The notes beneath the pieces are model-generated. The model did no database searches. It was not told the origin of the DNA and was given only the letters and a program-made list of their open reading frames with translations. 64,000 nt of DNA from Clostridium sp. Ade.TY (GTDB taxonomy: Bacteria; Bacillota; Clostridia; Clostridiales; Clostridiaceae). Position numbers and translations under genes: made by a program. The stretch spans positions 62,001 through 126,000 of the forward strand of contig NZ_AVSV01000003.1 of NCBI RefSeq assembly GCF_000498355.1. Direction: 5' to 3'. Below are positions 19,144 through 27,647 of the stretch, one piece after another; position 1 is the first letter of the stretch, and each line of letters opens with the position of its first letter.

Positions 19144-20116
19144 TAGGAAGGTTCTAATTATATTTCTATCAGTATTAGCTATTGTCTTTTCTATAGTTAT
19201 TTTCAATTATTTAAATTTAGATAATAATAAGGATGATACATTAAAAATTTCTTATATAAGTATGGAAGAGAAAAGTGAAAGTTTAAAGTTTGTAAGTCAA
19301 GGAATTGAACAAGCTGAAAAAGATATGAAGGTTAAAGTTAATATATGTACTTTAACTGATGATAATAAAATAGAAAATCAAAGAAAGTTACTAAAAAGAG
19401 AAATGAAAAATGGTGCAGATTCTATAATAATAGCACCGATAGATTATAAAGAACTTTCATCTGATATCGAAGCTGTAAATGAGATAATTCCAGTTATATT
19501 AATTGATTCTAAAATTCAGTTTGATAAAAAAATTATTACTGTATCAGCTGATAATTATAGTATAGGTAAAAGCTTAGGGGAAGAGATACTTAAAAATGGA
19601 AATACTAGAAGTACTATAGGGATAATTGAAAAAGATATTAATTGTAGTAGTTTTGATGAAATTAGGTCTGGCTTTATGGATGAAATGAAATACAGTAAAA
19701 ATAAATGTATAAATATAAGAGTTGGAAATGACAAAGAAAACTTTTATAGGCAAATAGAGAAATATATAAAAGATAAAAAGGTAAATGTTTTAGTTTCATT
19801 TAATGATGATGTTTTAGAAACAATTGCAGAAATTAAAGAAAATATTTATAAAAATGAAGGGGAAAAAATAAAAACTGAAATTTATGGAGTTGGAAGAACT
19901 GATAAAATATTAGGGTATGTTGAAAATGAAATAATAGATGGAACTATAGTAAAGAATGAGTTTAATGCTGGATATTTAGCAGTTGAAATTGCAAAAGATA
20001 GGGTGAAAAATAAAGGTGAAAATAAGGAAGAGGCAAAAATAGATTTCTTAGTAATAAATAAAAGAAATATGTATTTAGAAAATAATCAGAAATTAATTTT
20101 TCCGTTCATTGGTTAA
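19130..20116 (+). CDS. Membrane-anchored periplasmic-binding-like sensor protein
   Basis: A 328-residue Peripla_BP_4 (RbsB-like) protein. An N-terminal helix (LIIFLSVLAIVFSIVIFNYL, about 9-28) has no lipobox cysteine or clear cleavage site, so it is a signal anchor. The body shows the family pattern (QGIEQAEKDM, GADSIIIAPIDY, IPVILIDS, VSFNDDVLETI). It overlaps the kinase gene by 14 bp. The layout matches XylFII-LytS-YesN of C. beijerinckii, in which an anchored sugar-binding protein is the ligand-sensing partner of the kinase. The ligand is inferred to be galactose or a galactoside from context only. Confidence 0.82.
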   Translation: MRRINRKVLIIFLSVLAIVFSIVIFNYLNLDNNKDDTLKISYISMEEKSESLKFVSQGIEQAEKDMKVKVNICTLTDDNKIENQRKLLKREMKNGADSIIIAPIDYKELSSDIEAVNEIIPVILIDSKIQFDKKIITVSADNYSIGKSLGEEILKNGNTRSTIGIIEKDINCSSFDEIRSGFMDEMKYSKNKCINIRVGNDKENFYRQIEKYIKDKKVNVLVSFNDDVLETIAEIKENIYKNEGEKIKTEIYGVGRTDKILGYVENEIIDGTIVKNEFNAGYLAVEIAKDRVKNKGENKEEAKIDFLVINKRNMYLENNQKLIFPFIG

Positions 20117-20138
20117 ATAAGTTTTTGTGGAGGATGGT

Positions 20139-21176
20139 ATGAAAAGAGGGGTAAAAAAATTATTGTTACTATTATCGTCAATAGCTTTTTCTAGTGCTTT
20201 AATTGGATGTAATGAAAAATCTAAGGTTATAAATGATAATTTAAATGAAATAAAATTTGGAGTAAGTGTATATGAAAAATCAGATATATTTATATCAAAA
20301 ATAGTTGATAACTTAGAAGAAGGTTTAAATACAATAGAGGAAGAAAGTAATTTAGAGATTGATTTGACTGTATTAGATGCAGGAGGAAACCAATATAATC
20401 AAAATGAGCAAGTAGATGAATTTATATCACAAGGTGTTGATGTGCTTTGTATAAATTTAGTGGATAGAAGATCAGCTTCATATATAATAAATAAAGCTAA
20501 ATCTTTTGATATTCCAGTAATATTTTTTAATAGAGAACCAGTTGAAGAAGATATGAATATGTGGGACAAGGTATATTATGTTGGAGCAAAAGCTGAACAG
20601 TCAGGAATAATGCAGGCTGATATAGTTCTAGATATTTATGAAGAGGATAATAGAAAAGTAGATAAAAATGGTGATGGGAAAATACAATATTTGATGCTTG
20701 AAGGAGAAGCAGGACATCAAGATACTTCTATAAGGACTGAATATTGTATAAAGAGATTAAAAGATAAAGGAGTAAAGGTTGAAAAATTAGATAGTGATGT
20801 AGCTAATTGGAATAGAGAACTTGGTATGGAAAAAATGGAAAATTGGATAAAAAAATATAAAAATAATATAGAAGTTGTATTTAGTAATAATGATGCAATG
20901 GCACTTGGCGCAATTGATGCAATGAAAAATTTAAATGTTAAAAATATGCCAATAGTTATTGGGGTAGACGGAATTGATGAAGCAATGGAAGAAATAAAAA
21001 GAGGAAATATGACAGGTACTGTATTAAGTGATTCAAAAAAGCAAGGAGAAAGTATAGTTGATATAGCTTATGAATTAGCAATAAACGGAGATTCTAAAAT
21101 TTTAAATAGAAAATACACAAGAGAAGGTCATAGCAAAGTTACAATAGAAAACCTAAATGAATTTATAAATAAGTAA
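20139..21176 (+). CDS. Second galactose/glucose-binding lipoprotein (MglB paralogue)
   Basis: About 345 residues from ATG 20139 (GTGGAGG upstream; the in-frame GTG at 20127 overlaps it). Lipobox SSALIGC, then an MglB-type body with calcium loop DKNGDGKIQY and contact motifs FFNREP, ANWN, FSNNDAMA, GVDGIDE. It keeps His193 and Asp195 (GEAGHQDTSIRT) at the positions of E. coli His152 and Asp154, which the transport paralogue at 11674 has lost. No permease lies beside it, so a sensing role with the upstream kinase, or an alternative feed to MglAC, is likely. Confidence 0.85.
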   Translation: MKRGVKKLLLLLSSIAFSSALIGCNEKSKVINDNLNEIKFGVSVYEKSDIFISKIVDNLEEGLNTIEEESNLEIDLTVLDAGGNQYNQNEQVDEFISQGVDVLCINLVDRRSASYIINKAKSFDIPVIFFNREPVEEDMNMWDKVYYVGAKAEQSGIMQADIVLDIYEEDNRKVDKNGDGKIQYLMLEGEAGHQDTSIRTEYCIKRLKDKGVKVEKLDSDVANWNRELGMEKMENWIKKYKNNIEVVFSNNDAMALGAIDAMKNLNVKNMPIVIGVDGIDEAMEEIKRGNMTGTVLSDSKKQGESIVDIAYELAINGDSKILNRKYTREGHSKVTIENLNEFINK

Positions 21177-21269
21177 TTATAATAAACACATATTGAATTA
21201 TATAATTTTCATAAAATATATATCTTATAAATATAATTAAATATATAGCAATAGTAGGAGATATAAAAT

Positions 21270-22019
21270 ATGGGAGATTATAGGGAGTTATATAGAAGAT
21301 ATTATAGTGAAATTGAATGTGAAGATATGGAGAATGATTATGATGTAGCAAATAATAATATAAAAGTTAAAAGTAAAGGAAGTTATAACTATAAGGGAAG
21401 AAATTATAATTACAAAAAAAAGAAAAATAGTATATTAAATGTTATAGCAATTCAAAGTATTGGAGCAATATCTTTAGCATGTTTGGTTTATTCATTAAAG
21501 TATCTACCAAATACTGAAGTTAATAAAATATATTCTCAGGCTAAAGAAGTTATCTCTTATAATCAAAATTTTGAAGACTTAGAAGTTATTGAAGTATTTA
21601 ACACAGTAAAAGAAAAGATAGAAAATGTAAGCTTTTATAATGACTATGAAAAAAAAGATGATAATGTAAGTTTTATTCCACCTTTAATAGGAAATATGGA
21701 AAGTTTTGAAGGTGGAATAGTTATAAAGAGTAATACTAAAAAAGATGTGTTTGCAAGTTTAGGTGGAGAAGTAAAAAAGGTTGAAGTAAATGGTGAAAAA
21801 GCAAATATAATTATAAATCATAAAAATGGATATGAAACATATTATGAAAATATAACAAGTCCTTTAGTCAAAGAAAAAGATAAAATAGAAGTTGGGGAAT
21901 GTATAGGAAGCAACACTAGAGTTTCAGATGAAAATTATGAAATTAAATTCAAAGTAAGCTATATGGGCAAATTACAAAATGCACAGGATTATATTGAATT
22001 TACAGGGGATAATGCATAG
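21270..22019 (+). CDS. spoIVFA: SpoIVFA-like membrane protein with degenerate M23 domain
   Basis: A 249-residue protein: a Tyr/Asn/Lys-rich N-terminus (1-60), one transmembrane helix at about 65-85, and a C-terminal LytM/M23-like fold (about 145-245: VIKSNTKKDVFASLGGEVKK, INHKNGYETYYENI). The His ligands of active M23 peptidases are not evident, so it is probably non-catalytic. SpoIVFA holds and inhibits the SpoIVFB protease in the forespore membrane. The spoIVFB gene follows after 7 bases. Confidence 0.8.
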   Translation: MGDYRELYRRYYSEIECEDMENDYDVANNNIKVKSKGSYNYKGRNYNYKKKKNSILNVIAIQSIGAISLACLVYSLKYLPNTEVNKIYSQAKEVISYNQNFEDLEVIEVFNTVKEKIENVSFYNDYEKKDDNVSFIPPLIGNMESFEGGIVIKSNTKKDVFASLGGEVKKVEVNGEKANIIINHKNGYETYYENITSPLVKEKDKIEVGECIGSNTRVSDENYEIKFKVSYMGKLQNAQDYIEFTGDNA

Positions 22020-22026
22020 TTAAAAT

Positions 22027-22896
22027 ATGGCTAAAGATAATATAAAAAGATCATATACTTTAATGATTATAGAAATTATAGTATTATTACTAGCCATTAG
22101 TTTTGAAAGTAGAACTTTAGTTGCTGTTGTTTCTATTTTAATACATGAATTTACACATATATTAGTTGGAAATAAATTAGGATGTAAGCTTTATAATATT
22201 AAACTTAGTTTAACAGGTGCTAATGCAGAATTGTCTGATTTAGATGATTTGTTAGATAAAGATAAAATATTACTTTATTTAAGTGGACCAATATCAAACT
22301 TAATTATTGGAGTAGTATCTTATATAATTTATAAGTTTACGAGTATACAAGTTTTTGATGTTTTATTTGGAGCTAACTTGTGGCTTTTTATATTTAATTT
22401 AATTCCAGCTTACCCTTTAGATGGTGCTAGAATTTTAGAAATTGTAATATCAAAAAAAAGTTCATATTTAAAAAGTAAAAAGATTACGTCAATAATAAGT
22501 TATATAGTATCATTTCTTTTAGTATGTTTATTTTTTATTGCATTATATATACATAAGTTAAATATAAGTTTTCTTTTAATAGTGGGATTAATAATTTACT
22601 CAACTCTTTTAGAAAAAAAGTGGACAATGTATATAGTTATGGGTGATATTATAAAAAAAAGAAGAAGACTTAAGAAGTACGATTTTATTGAAAATAGATC
22701 TGTATCTGTTTTTTATAAAAATGGATTGTTAGATTTAATGAGATTAGTAGATAGGAATAAGTTTAATACATTTTATATATTGGATGAGGAGCTTAAACTT
22801 ATTTTAATACTTCATGAAGATGAACTTTTAGAGGCGCTTAAAACATACGGAAATATAACTTTAGAAGAATATGATAAAGTGAAAAACTCTCTATAA
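22027..22896 (+). CDS. spoIVFB: Site-2 protease SpoIVFB (M50), pro-sigma-K processing
   Basis: A 289-residue polytopic protease. The zinc motif HEFTH (His40, Glu41, His44) and the third ligand Asp132 in NLIPAYPLDGARIL are intact. A cytoplasmic region follows the last membrane helix (~205) and may be a CBS-like domain. In the mother cell SpoIVFB releases active sigma-K from its pro-form. The stem of the downstream terminator overlaps the last four codons and the stop codon. Confidence 0.9.
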   Translation: MAKDNIKRSYTLMIIEIIVLLLAISFESRTLVAVVSILIHEFTHILVGNKLGCKLYNIKLSLTGANAELSDLDDLLDKDKILLYLSGPISNLIIGVVSYIIYKFTSIQVFDVLFGANLWLFIFNLIPAYPLDGARILEIVISKKSSYLKSKKITSIISYIVSFLLVCLFFIALYIHKLNISFLLIVGLIIYSTLLEKKWTMYIVMGDIIKKRRRLKKYDFIENRSVSVFYKNGLLDLMRLVDRNKFNTFYILDEELKLILILHEDELLEALKTYGNITLEEYDKVKNSL

Positions 22897-22913
22897 AATA
22901 GAGGGTTTTTTGT
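22882..22913 (+). terminator. Intrinsic terminator overlapping the end of spoIVFB
   Basis: AAAAACTCTCTA pairs with TAGAGGGTTTTT (one G-U) around TAAAA, which contains the spoIVFB stop codon. A T6 run follows. Confidence 0.88.
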
Positions 22914-23023
22914 TCTTTATAATAAAATAATACTAGTTCATTATAATATATTACAGTTTTATTTAAATAAACCAAATTATGTTACAATATAAAGGAAAAA
23001 GTAATTTTGAAATGGGGGAGTAT

Positions 23024-24700
23024 ATGCAATTTATAGTGGCACTTATAATTACAATTATAATATTTGGATTATTTTTTATGTATTCAAAATATAAAATGAC
23101 TAAGTTTATGAAATATGAAATAAATAATCGATGGGGTAAGATACAAAGTATAGAAAAAAGTAAAGTTAACTTTAAGTATGTAAAAAATTATTTTTCTAAT
23201 AGTAAAAAGGGTTTCTTTATTGATGATATAACTTGGAGTGATTTAGATATGAATGACATGTTTAAATCTATGAATAACACTATGACATCAGTTGGTGAGG
23301 AAGTATTATATAATATTTTAAGAAGTCCTTTATTCAATGAGACAAGCTTGAAGAAGAGAGAAGAATTAATTAGTTTTTTCGAAGAAAATGAAAATTTAGC
23401 TAAAGAAATTCAATGTAAATTATGGAAATTAGGAAAAAAGAAAAATATGAGTTTATCAGATTATTTTTATGAAGATAAAAAAGAGGTAGTTAATAATAAC
23501 AGTAAAAATAAATTGATATTATATAATATTTTTTCAGTAAGTCCTATTATATTTGCTATACTTTCAGTATTTAATGGAATTTTTTTAGGAATTATAGTAT
23601 TAAATATAATTTTAAATATGTATATACATAAGATAACTAAAGACAAGTATGAAAATAGAATTTCAGATTATATTTATATGATTTCTATTGTTAATTGTGC
23701 AAAGAAAATATATGATTTAGATTTTAAAGAAATAAATGAAAATTATCCTAATATAAATAATAATTTAAGTAAATTAAAAGGTGTAGCTAAATCAGTATTT
23801 GTTGATTCAACTAATGCTACAAGTGATGCATTAGCATTTAATGAAATGCTTAATCTGTTCTTTTTACGTGAAGTTAGAACTTTTGAAAGAATAAATAAAA
23901 CTTTGTATAAAAATATGGGAGACCTAGAAAAAGTATATGAATATGTAGGAGAAATAGATAGTTTAATAGCAGTAGCATCTTTTAGAACAGCTGTTAATGA
24001 ATATTGTAGGCCAAGTTTTAAATTAAATGAAAAAAGGGAAATAAAATTTAAAGATATATATCATCCATTAATTAAAGAACCAGTTAAAAATAGTTTTCAT
24101 ATAAATAGATGTATATTAATTACTGGTTCAAATGCATCTGGTAAATCTACATTTTTAAGGACAGTGGCAATTAATTCTTTATTTGCTCAAACTATATATA
24201 CAGTTTTTGCAAAAGAATATAGTAGTTGTTTTTTAAAATTATATACATCTATGGCTTTAAAGGATGATATGTTAGGCAATGAAAGTTATTATATGGTTGA
24301 AAGTAAGTCGTTAAAAAGAATATTGGATAATGTTGATGAGGATATACCTGTTTTATGTTTTGTTGATGAAATATTAAGAGGAACTAACACAATTGAAAGA
24401 ATTTCAGCATCATCAGAAATATTAAATCATTTAAGCAAGGAAAATTGTATATGTATAGCAGCAACTCATGATATTGAACTTACTTATATATTAGAAAATA
24501 ATTTTTGTAATTGTCATTTCCAAGAAAAGATTAAAGAAAATAATATTATATTTGATTATAAGTTATACAGTGGACGATCAACTACTAGAAATGCTATTAA
24601 AATACTATCTCTTATTGGATATAACAAAAAAATAGTTATAAGAGCTGAAGAGCGTGCAAACTTTTTTATAGAAAATAATTATTGGACAGAAATTGAATAA
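23024..24700 (+). CDS. Membrane-anchored MutS-family ATPase
   Basis: About 558 residues from ATG 23024, after GGGGGAG (an in-frame ATG at 22979 lacks a ribosome site). One transmembrane helix lies at about 3-22 and a hydrophobic hairpin at about 165-195. The C-terminal MutS-type ATPase has Walker A GSNASGKS (368-375), acidic Walker B FVDEILRGTN (Asp448-Glu449) and switch histidine ATHDIE. The mismatch-recognition and connector domains of canonical MutS are absent. Function is unknown; a membrane location makes classical mismatch repair unlikely. It is a single-gene unit between two terminators. Confidence 0.85.
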   Translation: MQFIVALIITIIIFGLFFMYSKYKMTKFMKYEINNRWGKIQSIEKSKVNFKYVKNYFSNSKKGFFIDDITWSDLDMNDMFKSMNNTMTSVGEEVLYNILRSPLFNETSLKKREELISFFEENENLAKEIQCKLWKLGKKKNMSLSDYFYEDKKEVVNNNSKNKLILYNIFSVSPIIFAILSVFNGIFLGIIVLNIILNMYIHKITKDKYENRISDYIYMISIVNCAKKIYDLDFKEINENYPNINNNLSKLKGVAKSVFVDSTNATSDALAFNEMLNLFFLREVRTFERINKTLYKNMGDLEKVYEYVGEIDSLIAVASFRTAVNEYCRPSFKLNEKREIKFKDIYHPLIKEPVKNSFHINRCILITGSNASGKSTFLRTVAINSLFAQTIYTVFAKEYSSCFLKLYTSMALKDDMLGNESYYMVESKSLKRILDNVDEDIPVLCFVDEILRGTNTIERISASSEILNHLSKENCICIAATHDIELTYILENNFCNCHFQEKIKENNIIFDYKLYSGRSTTRNAIKILSLIGYNKKIVIRAEERANFFIENNYWTEIE

Positions 24701-24710
24701 TATAAATTTT

Positions 24711-24740
24711 AAAAGCAGTTTTTTACTGCTTTTTATTTTA
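24711..24740 (+). terminator. Intrinsic terminator after the MutS-like gene
   Basis: The stem AAAAGCAGT / ACTGCTTTT with a T5 loop is followed by TATTTT. Confidence 0.85.
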
Positions 24741-24822
24741 AAAAGAAACACGTAATTTTTAAACAAAAAGCCCAAATTATGTTAATATATAGTATATATG
24801 TAATTAAAAGAGGAGGATAATT

Positions 24823-25467
24823 TTGAAGAAAAGATATTTAATAATATTAATTGCTATAGCGATTATATTTTTAGCACTTTTTGGTGTATATTTAATTAAA
24901 AAATATTCTCCAAAATATTATTATAATAGTATTAGAAATTTTGAGTTTGAAAATCAAAAAGAGATATTTATAGATGGAAAAGTAGAGCCTAAGAACAAGA
25001 AAGATATATACTTAGAAAAAGATGCTATAGATTATCAATTATTAGTTAAAGATGGAGATAAAGTTAATAGGGGAGATGTTCTTTTTATATATAAAGGAAA
25101 GAATAATAAAACAAATAAAGTTTTAGCAGAAATAGATGGTGTAGTAATAATTAATGGTTCTAAAGAAAAAAGCAAGCCTTTTATTACTATAAGGTCAAGG
25201 GAAATGTATGTTGATTGTATAGTAAGTGATAAGTATAAAAATAAGTTAAAGAATAATCAAATAGTTAGTATAAAAGTAGGAGGGACAAATATTAGGGTAA
25301 AGGGTAAGGTATTTAAGATTCATAATATACCAATGAAATCAACTATGATATCAGAAAATTATGGAGTAAATTTAGATAAAAATTCTACTTATTATAAAGT
25401 TGGAATTTCATTTTTTTCAGAATATAAAATTAAAGAAAATACTTATGTACAAATTGTAATTAGCTAA
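24823..25467 (+). CDS. Orphan HlyD/RND-type membrane-fusion-like protein
   Basis: A 214-residue protein starting at TTG with GAGGAGG nine bases upstream. An N-terminal membrane helix (about 5-25) is followed by a biotinyl-lipoyl-like half-motif (VKDGDKVNRGDVLFIYKG, about 78-95), then a beta-rich domain. The long coiled coil of true adaptors is missing and no ABC or RND pump gene lies nearby. It may act with a pump encoded elsewhere or be a solitary extracytoplasmic protein. The family call is moderate; function unknown. Confidence 0.6.
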   Translation: MKKRYLIILIAIAIIFLALFGVYLIKKYSPKYYYNSIRNFEFENQKEIFIDGKVEPKNKKDIYLEKDAIDYQLLVKDGDKVNRGDVLFIYKGKNNKTNKVLAEIDGVVIINGSKEKSKPFITIRSREMYVDCIVSDKYKNKLKNNQIVSIKVGGTNIRVKGKVFKIHNIPMKSTMISENYGVNLDKNSTYYKVGISFFSEYKIKENTYVQIVIS

Positions 25468-25486
25468 TATATTTATATTTCTTATT

Positions 25487-25523
25487 TTGTTAATCTTTGT
25501 TAAATTTTGTTTAACGTTGTTAA
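25487..25523 (+). promoter_or_regulatory. Four TTGTTAA repeats at exact 10-bp spacing (Pho-box-like)
   Basis: TTGTTAA occurs at 25487, 25497 and 25517, with TTGTTTAA at 25507, giving a 10-bp period. The reverse strand reads TTAACAA three times and TTAAACAA once. B. subtilis PhoP binds direct TTAACA-type repeats with about 11-bp spacing. The third repeat overlaps a possible -35 for a GATAAT at 25531-25536 in front of the phosphoglycerol-transferase gene. An OmpR/PhoB-class regulator is inferred. Confidence 0.55.
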
Positions 25524-25622
25524 AAAGTATGATAATATGTTTTTATTGGGCAATTTAAGTCGTTTTTGTAAGATTTAAATTGGTATCAATAAAATAAATT
25601 TTATACTTTTTAGGGGGAAAAT

Positions 25623-27479
25623 ATGCAAATAATAAGCTATTTAATTACAGGAGTGCTATTAGCACTAGCAGATTATTTTTTGTTTGAAAAGGACAAAAAT
25701 ATAATTTCTATTATAAAGAAATTATTATGTTACATTGTATTATTTAACATAATTTCTTTAAGTATTATAAAGTTTCTTTTAAATAAACAAAATGTACTTA
25801 GATATTCTTTATATAATGGATCATTTTTCTTTAAATATATTATATTTACATTATTATGTGGAATAGTATATTTATTCATTAAAGGAATAATGAATTCAAA
25901 TGTTGACTTTGAATTATCAAAGGAAAAAATTAATTGGAAAATAAGAACAATAAAAATATTATCAGTTATATTTTTTGGAATAGGTGGATTTTTTGTATTC
26001 TTTTCTAATTGGTTCATTGACTATTTTGGAAATATTACACCAGAGCAATTTTTATTTAATTTAAATTCACCACTTAAAGGTACAAGTACTGATATGTACA
26101 GAGAAATATTCATGACACCAGTTTTTTCTGTTGTATCATGTATAGTTATATTTTCAGTTATAATAAATTTCCATTATGATATATGGTTAAAAGTTAAAAA
26201 TAGCAATATAAAAATATTAAGCACAAAAGGATTAAGAATAGTAACTTTTATAGTTTCTATAATTTGTGTTGTTTGTGGAGTTGCATACGGCTCAAAAAAG
26301 CTAAGTTTAGATAAGGTTTACAAAGCGTATGTTTCAGATACTTCATATATTAAAGATAATTATGTAGATCCGCGTAATGTAAAGATGTCTTTTCCAGAAA
26401 AGAAAAGAAATTTAATTCATATTTATTTAGAATCTGTTGAAAATTCATATTTATCTAAAGAATTAGGCGGAAATATGAAAGTTAATTTAATGCCTGAATT
26501 AACTAAATTATCAAAAGAAGGAGTTAGTTTTTCAGAATCAGAAAAATTTGGAGGTCCTTATCAAACATATGGATCAAGTTGGTCAGTTGCATCTATGGTT
26601 AATATGAGTATGGGACTTCCATTAAAAATACCTATGGGTGGAAATTCATATGGTAAGTCAGGAAGCTTCTTACCTGGAGCTATTAGTATAGGTGATATTT
26701 TAGAAGCACAAGGATATGAGCAAACAATAATGTTTGGTGCAGATGCTGATTTTGGTGGATTAACTACTTTCTTTACTACACATGGTAATTTTAATATTTT
26801 TGATCATAAGGCAGCAATTGAAAAGAAATTAATACCAAAAGATTATGATGTTTGGTGGGGATATGAAGATGATAAACTGTACAAGTATGCAAAAGATGAG
26901 ATAACACGTTTATCAAAAACTGGAAAACCATTTAATTTTACAATGGAAACAGCAGATACACATTTCCCAGATGGATATTTATCAAAAAATGCTAGCAAAA
27001 AATATGATTCACAATATGCAAATGTTATTGCATATTCAACAAAAGAAGCTGTTAATTTTGTAAAATGGATTCAAAAGCAACCATTTTATAAAGATACAAC
27101 AATAGTAATAACAGGTGATCATTTAAGTATGGATAAAAAGTTCTTTAAAGATTTTGATAAATCATATCATAGAACAGTATTTAACTTAATACTTAATCCA
27201 GCAACAACTACTAAAAATGTTAAGAATAGAGAGTTTTCACCTGTTGATATGTACCCAACTATTTTAGCTAGTATGGGAGTTCAAATTGAAGGTAATAAAT
27301 TAGGACTTGGAACAAATTTATTCTCAAATCAAAAAACTTTAATTGAGAGAGATGGACTTGATAATGTAAATAAGGGCTTTGAAGGTAAAAGTAATTTCTT
27401 CAATGATACGTTTATTTCAGAAAAGAGAACTAGCGATTTTCAAAATACATTAGTAACTCAAAGAAAGAGTGACAAATAA
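25623..27479 (+). CDS. MdoB/LtaS-like phosphoglycerol transferase (sulfatase superfamily)
   Basis: A 618-residue protein with five membrane helices (about 1-235) and an extracellular alkaline-phosphatase-fold domain. Likely metal and nucleophile residues are Glu270 (YLESVEN), Thr315 (PYQTYGSSWS) and Asp499-His500 (TGDHLS), with ADTHFPDGY between. The GSSWSVASMVNMSMGLPL segment resembles E. coli OpgB/MdoB, while the overall plan equals LtaS. It transfers glycerol-phosphate from phosphatidylglycerol to a polymer or glycolipid, probably for lipoteichoic acid or a related decoration. Phosphate-responsive control is suggested by the upstream repeats. GGGGG precedes the ATG, and a terminator follows. 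Confidence 0.85.
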   Translation: MQIISYLITGVLLALADYFLFEKDKNIISIIKKLLCYIVLFNIISLSIIKFLLNKQNVLRYSLYNGSFFFKYIIFTLLCGIVYLFIKGIMNSNVDFELSKEKINWKIRTIKILSVIFFGIGGFFVFFSNWFIDYFGNITPEQFLFNLNSPLKGTSTDMYREIFMTPVFSVVSCIVIFSVIINFHYDIWLKVKNSNIKILSTKGLRIVTFIVSIICVVCGVAYGSKKLSLDKVYKAYVSDTSYIKDNYVDPRNVKMSFPEKKRNLIHIYLESVENSYLSKELGGNMKVNLMPELTKLSKEGVSFSESEKFGGPYQTYGSSWSVASMVNMSMGLPLKIPMGGNSYGKSGSFLPGAISIGDILEAQGYEQTIMFGADADFGGLTTFFTTHGNFNIFDHKAAIEKKLIPKDYDVWWGYEDDKLYKYAKDEITRLSKTGKPFNFTMETADTHFPDGYLSKNASKKYDSQYANVIAYSTKEAVNFVKWIQKQPFYKDTTIVITGDHLSMDKKFFKDFDKSYHRTVFNLILNPATTTKNVKNREFSPVDMYPTILASMGVQIEGNKLGLGTNLFSNQKTLIERDGLDNVNKGFEGKSNFFNDTFISEKRTSDFQNTLVTQRKSDK

Positions 27480-27484
27480 TTTTT

Positions 27485-27518
27485 AGAGCATCGATATTAA
27501 TCGATGCTCTTTTGTTTT
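27485..27518 (+). terminator. Intrinsic terminator after the phosphoglycerol-transferase gene
   Basis: AGAGCATCGAT pairs perfectly with ATCGATGCTCT around ATTA, followed by TTTGTTTT. Confidence 0.93.
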
Positions 27519-27550
27519 GCATATTGTCATCTTAAATAAATGCTATAAAG

Positions 27551-27580
27551 TTGACAATTTTATAATAAAAGGAATATAAT
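27551..27580 (+). promoter_or_regulatory. Sigma-A promoter of bioDA
   Basis: TTGACA, 18 bases, TATAAT: both hexamers match the consensus. It lies 68 bases before bioD. I did not find the classic BirA operator (TTAAC...GTTAA). Confidence 0.75.
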
Positions 27581-27647
27581 TTGTACATTAATAATAAATT
27601 GAATTTTATATAGAAAATATAAATTTTTTTTAAGGTGGAATTTTAAA

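Noticed and set aside
25487-25523. Short CRISPR-like or tandem-repeat array
   Set aside because: The unit is only 10 bp, there are no spacers and no cas genes; its promoter position fits a regulator site better.
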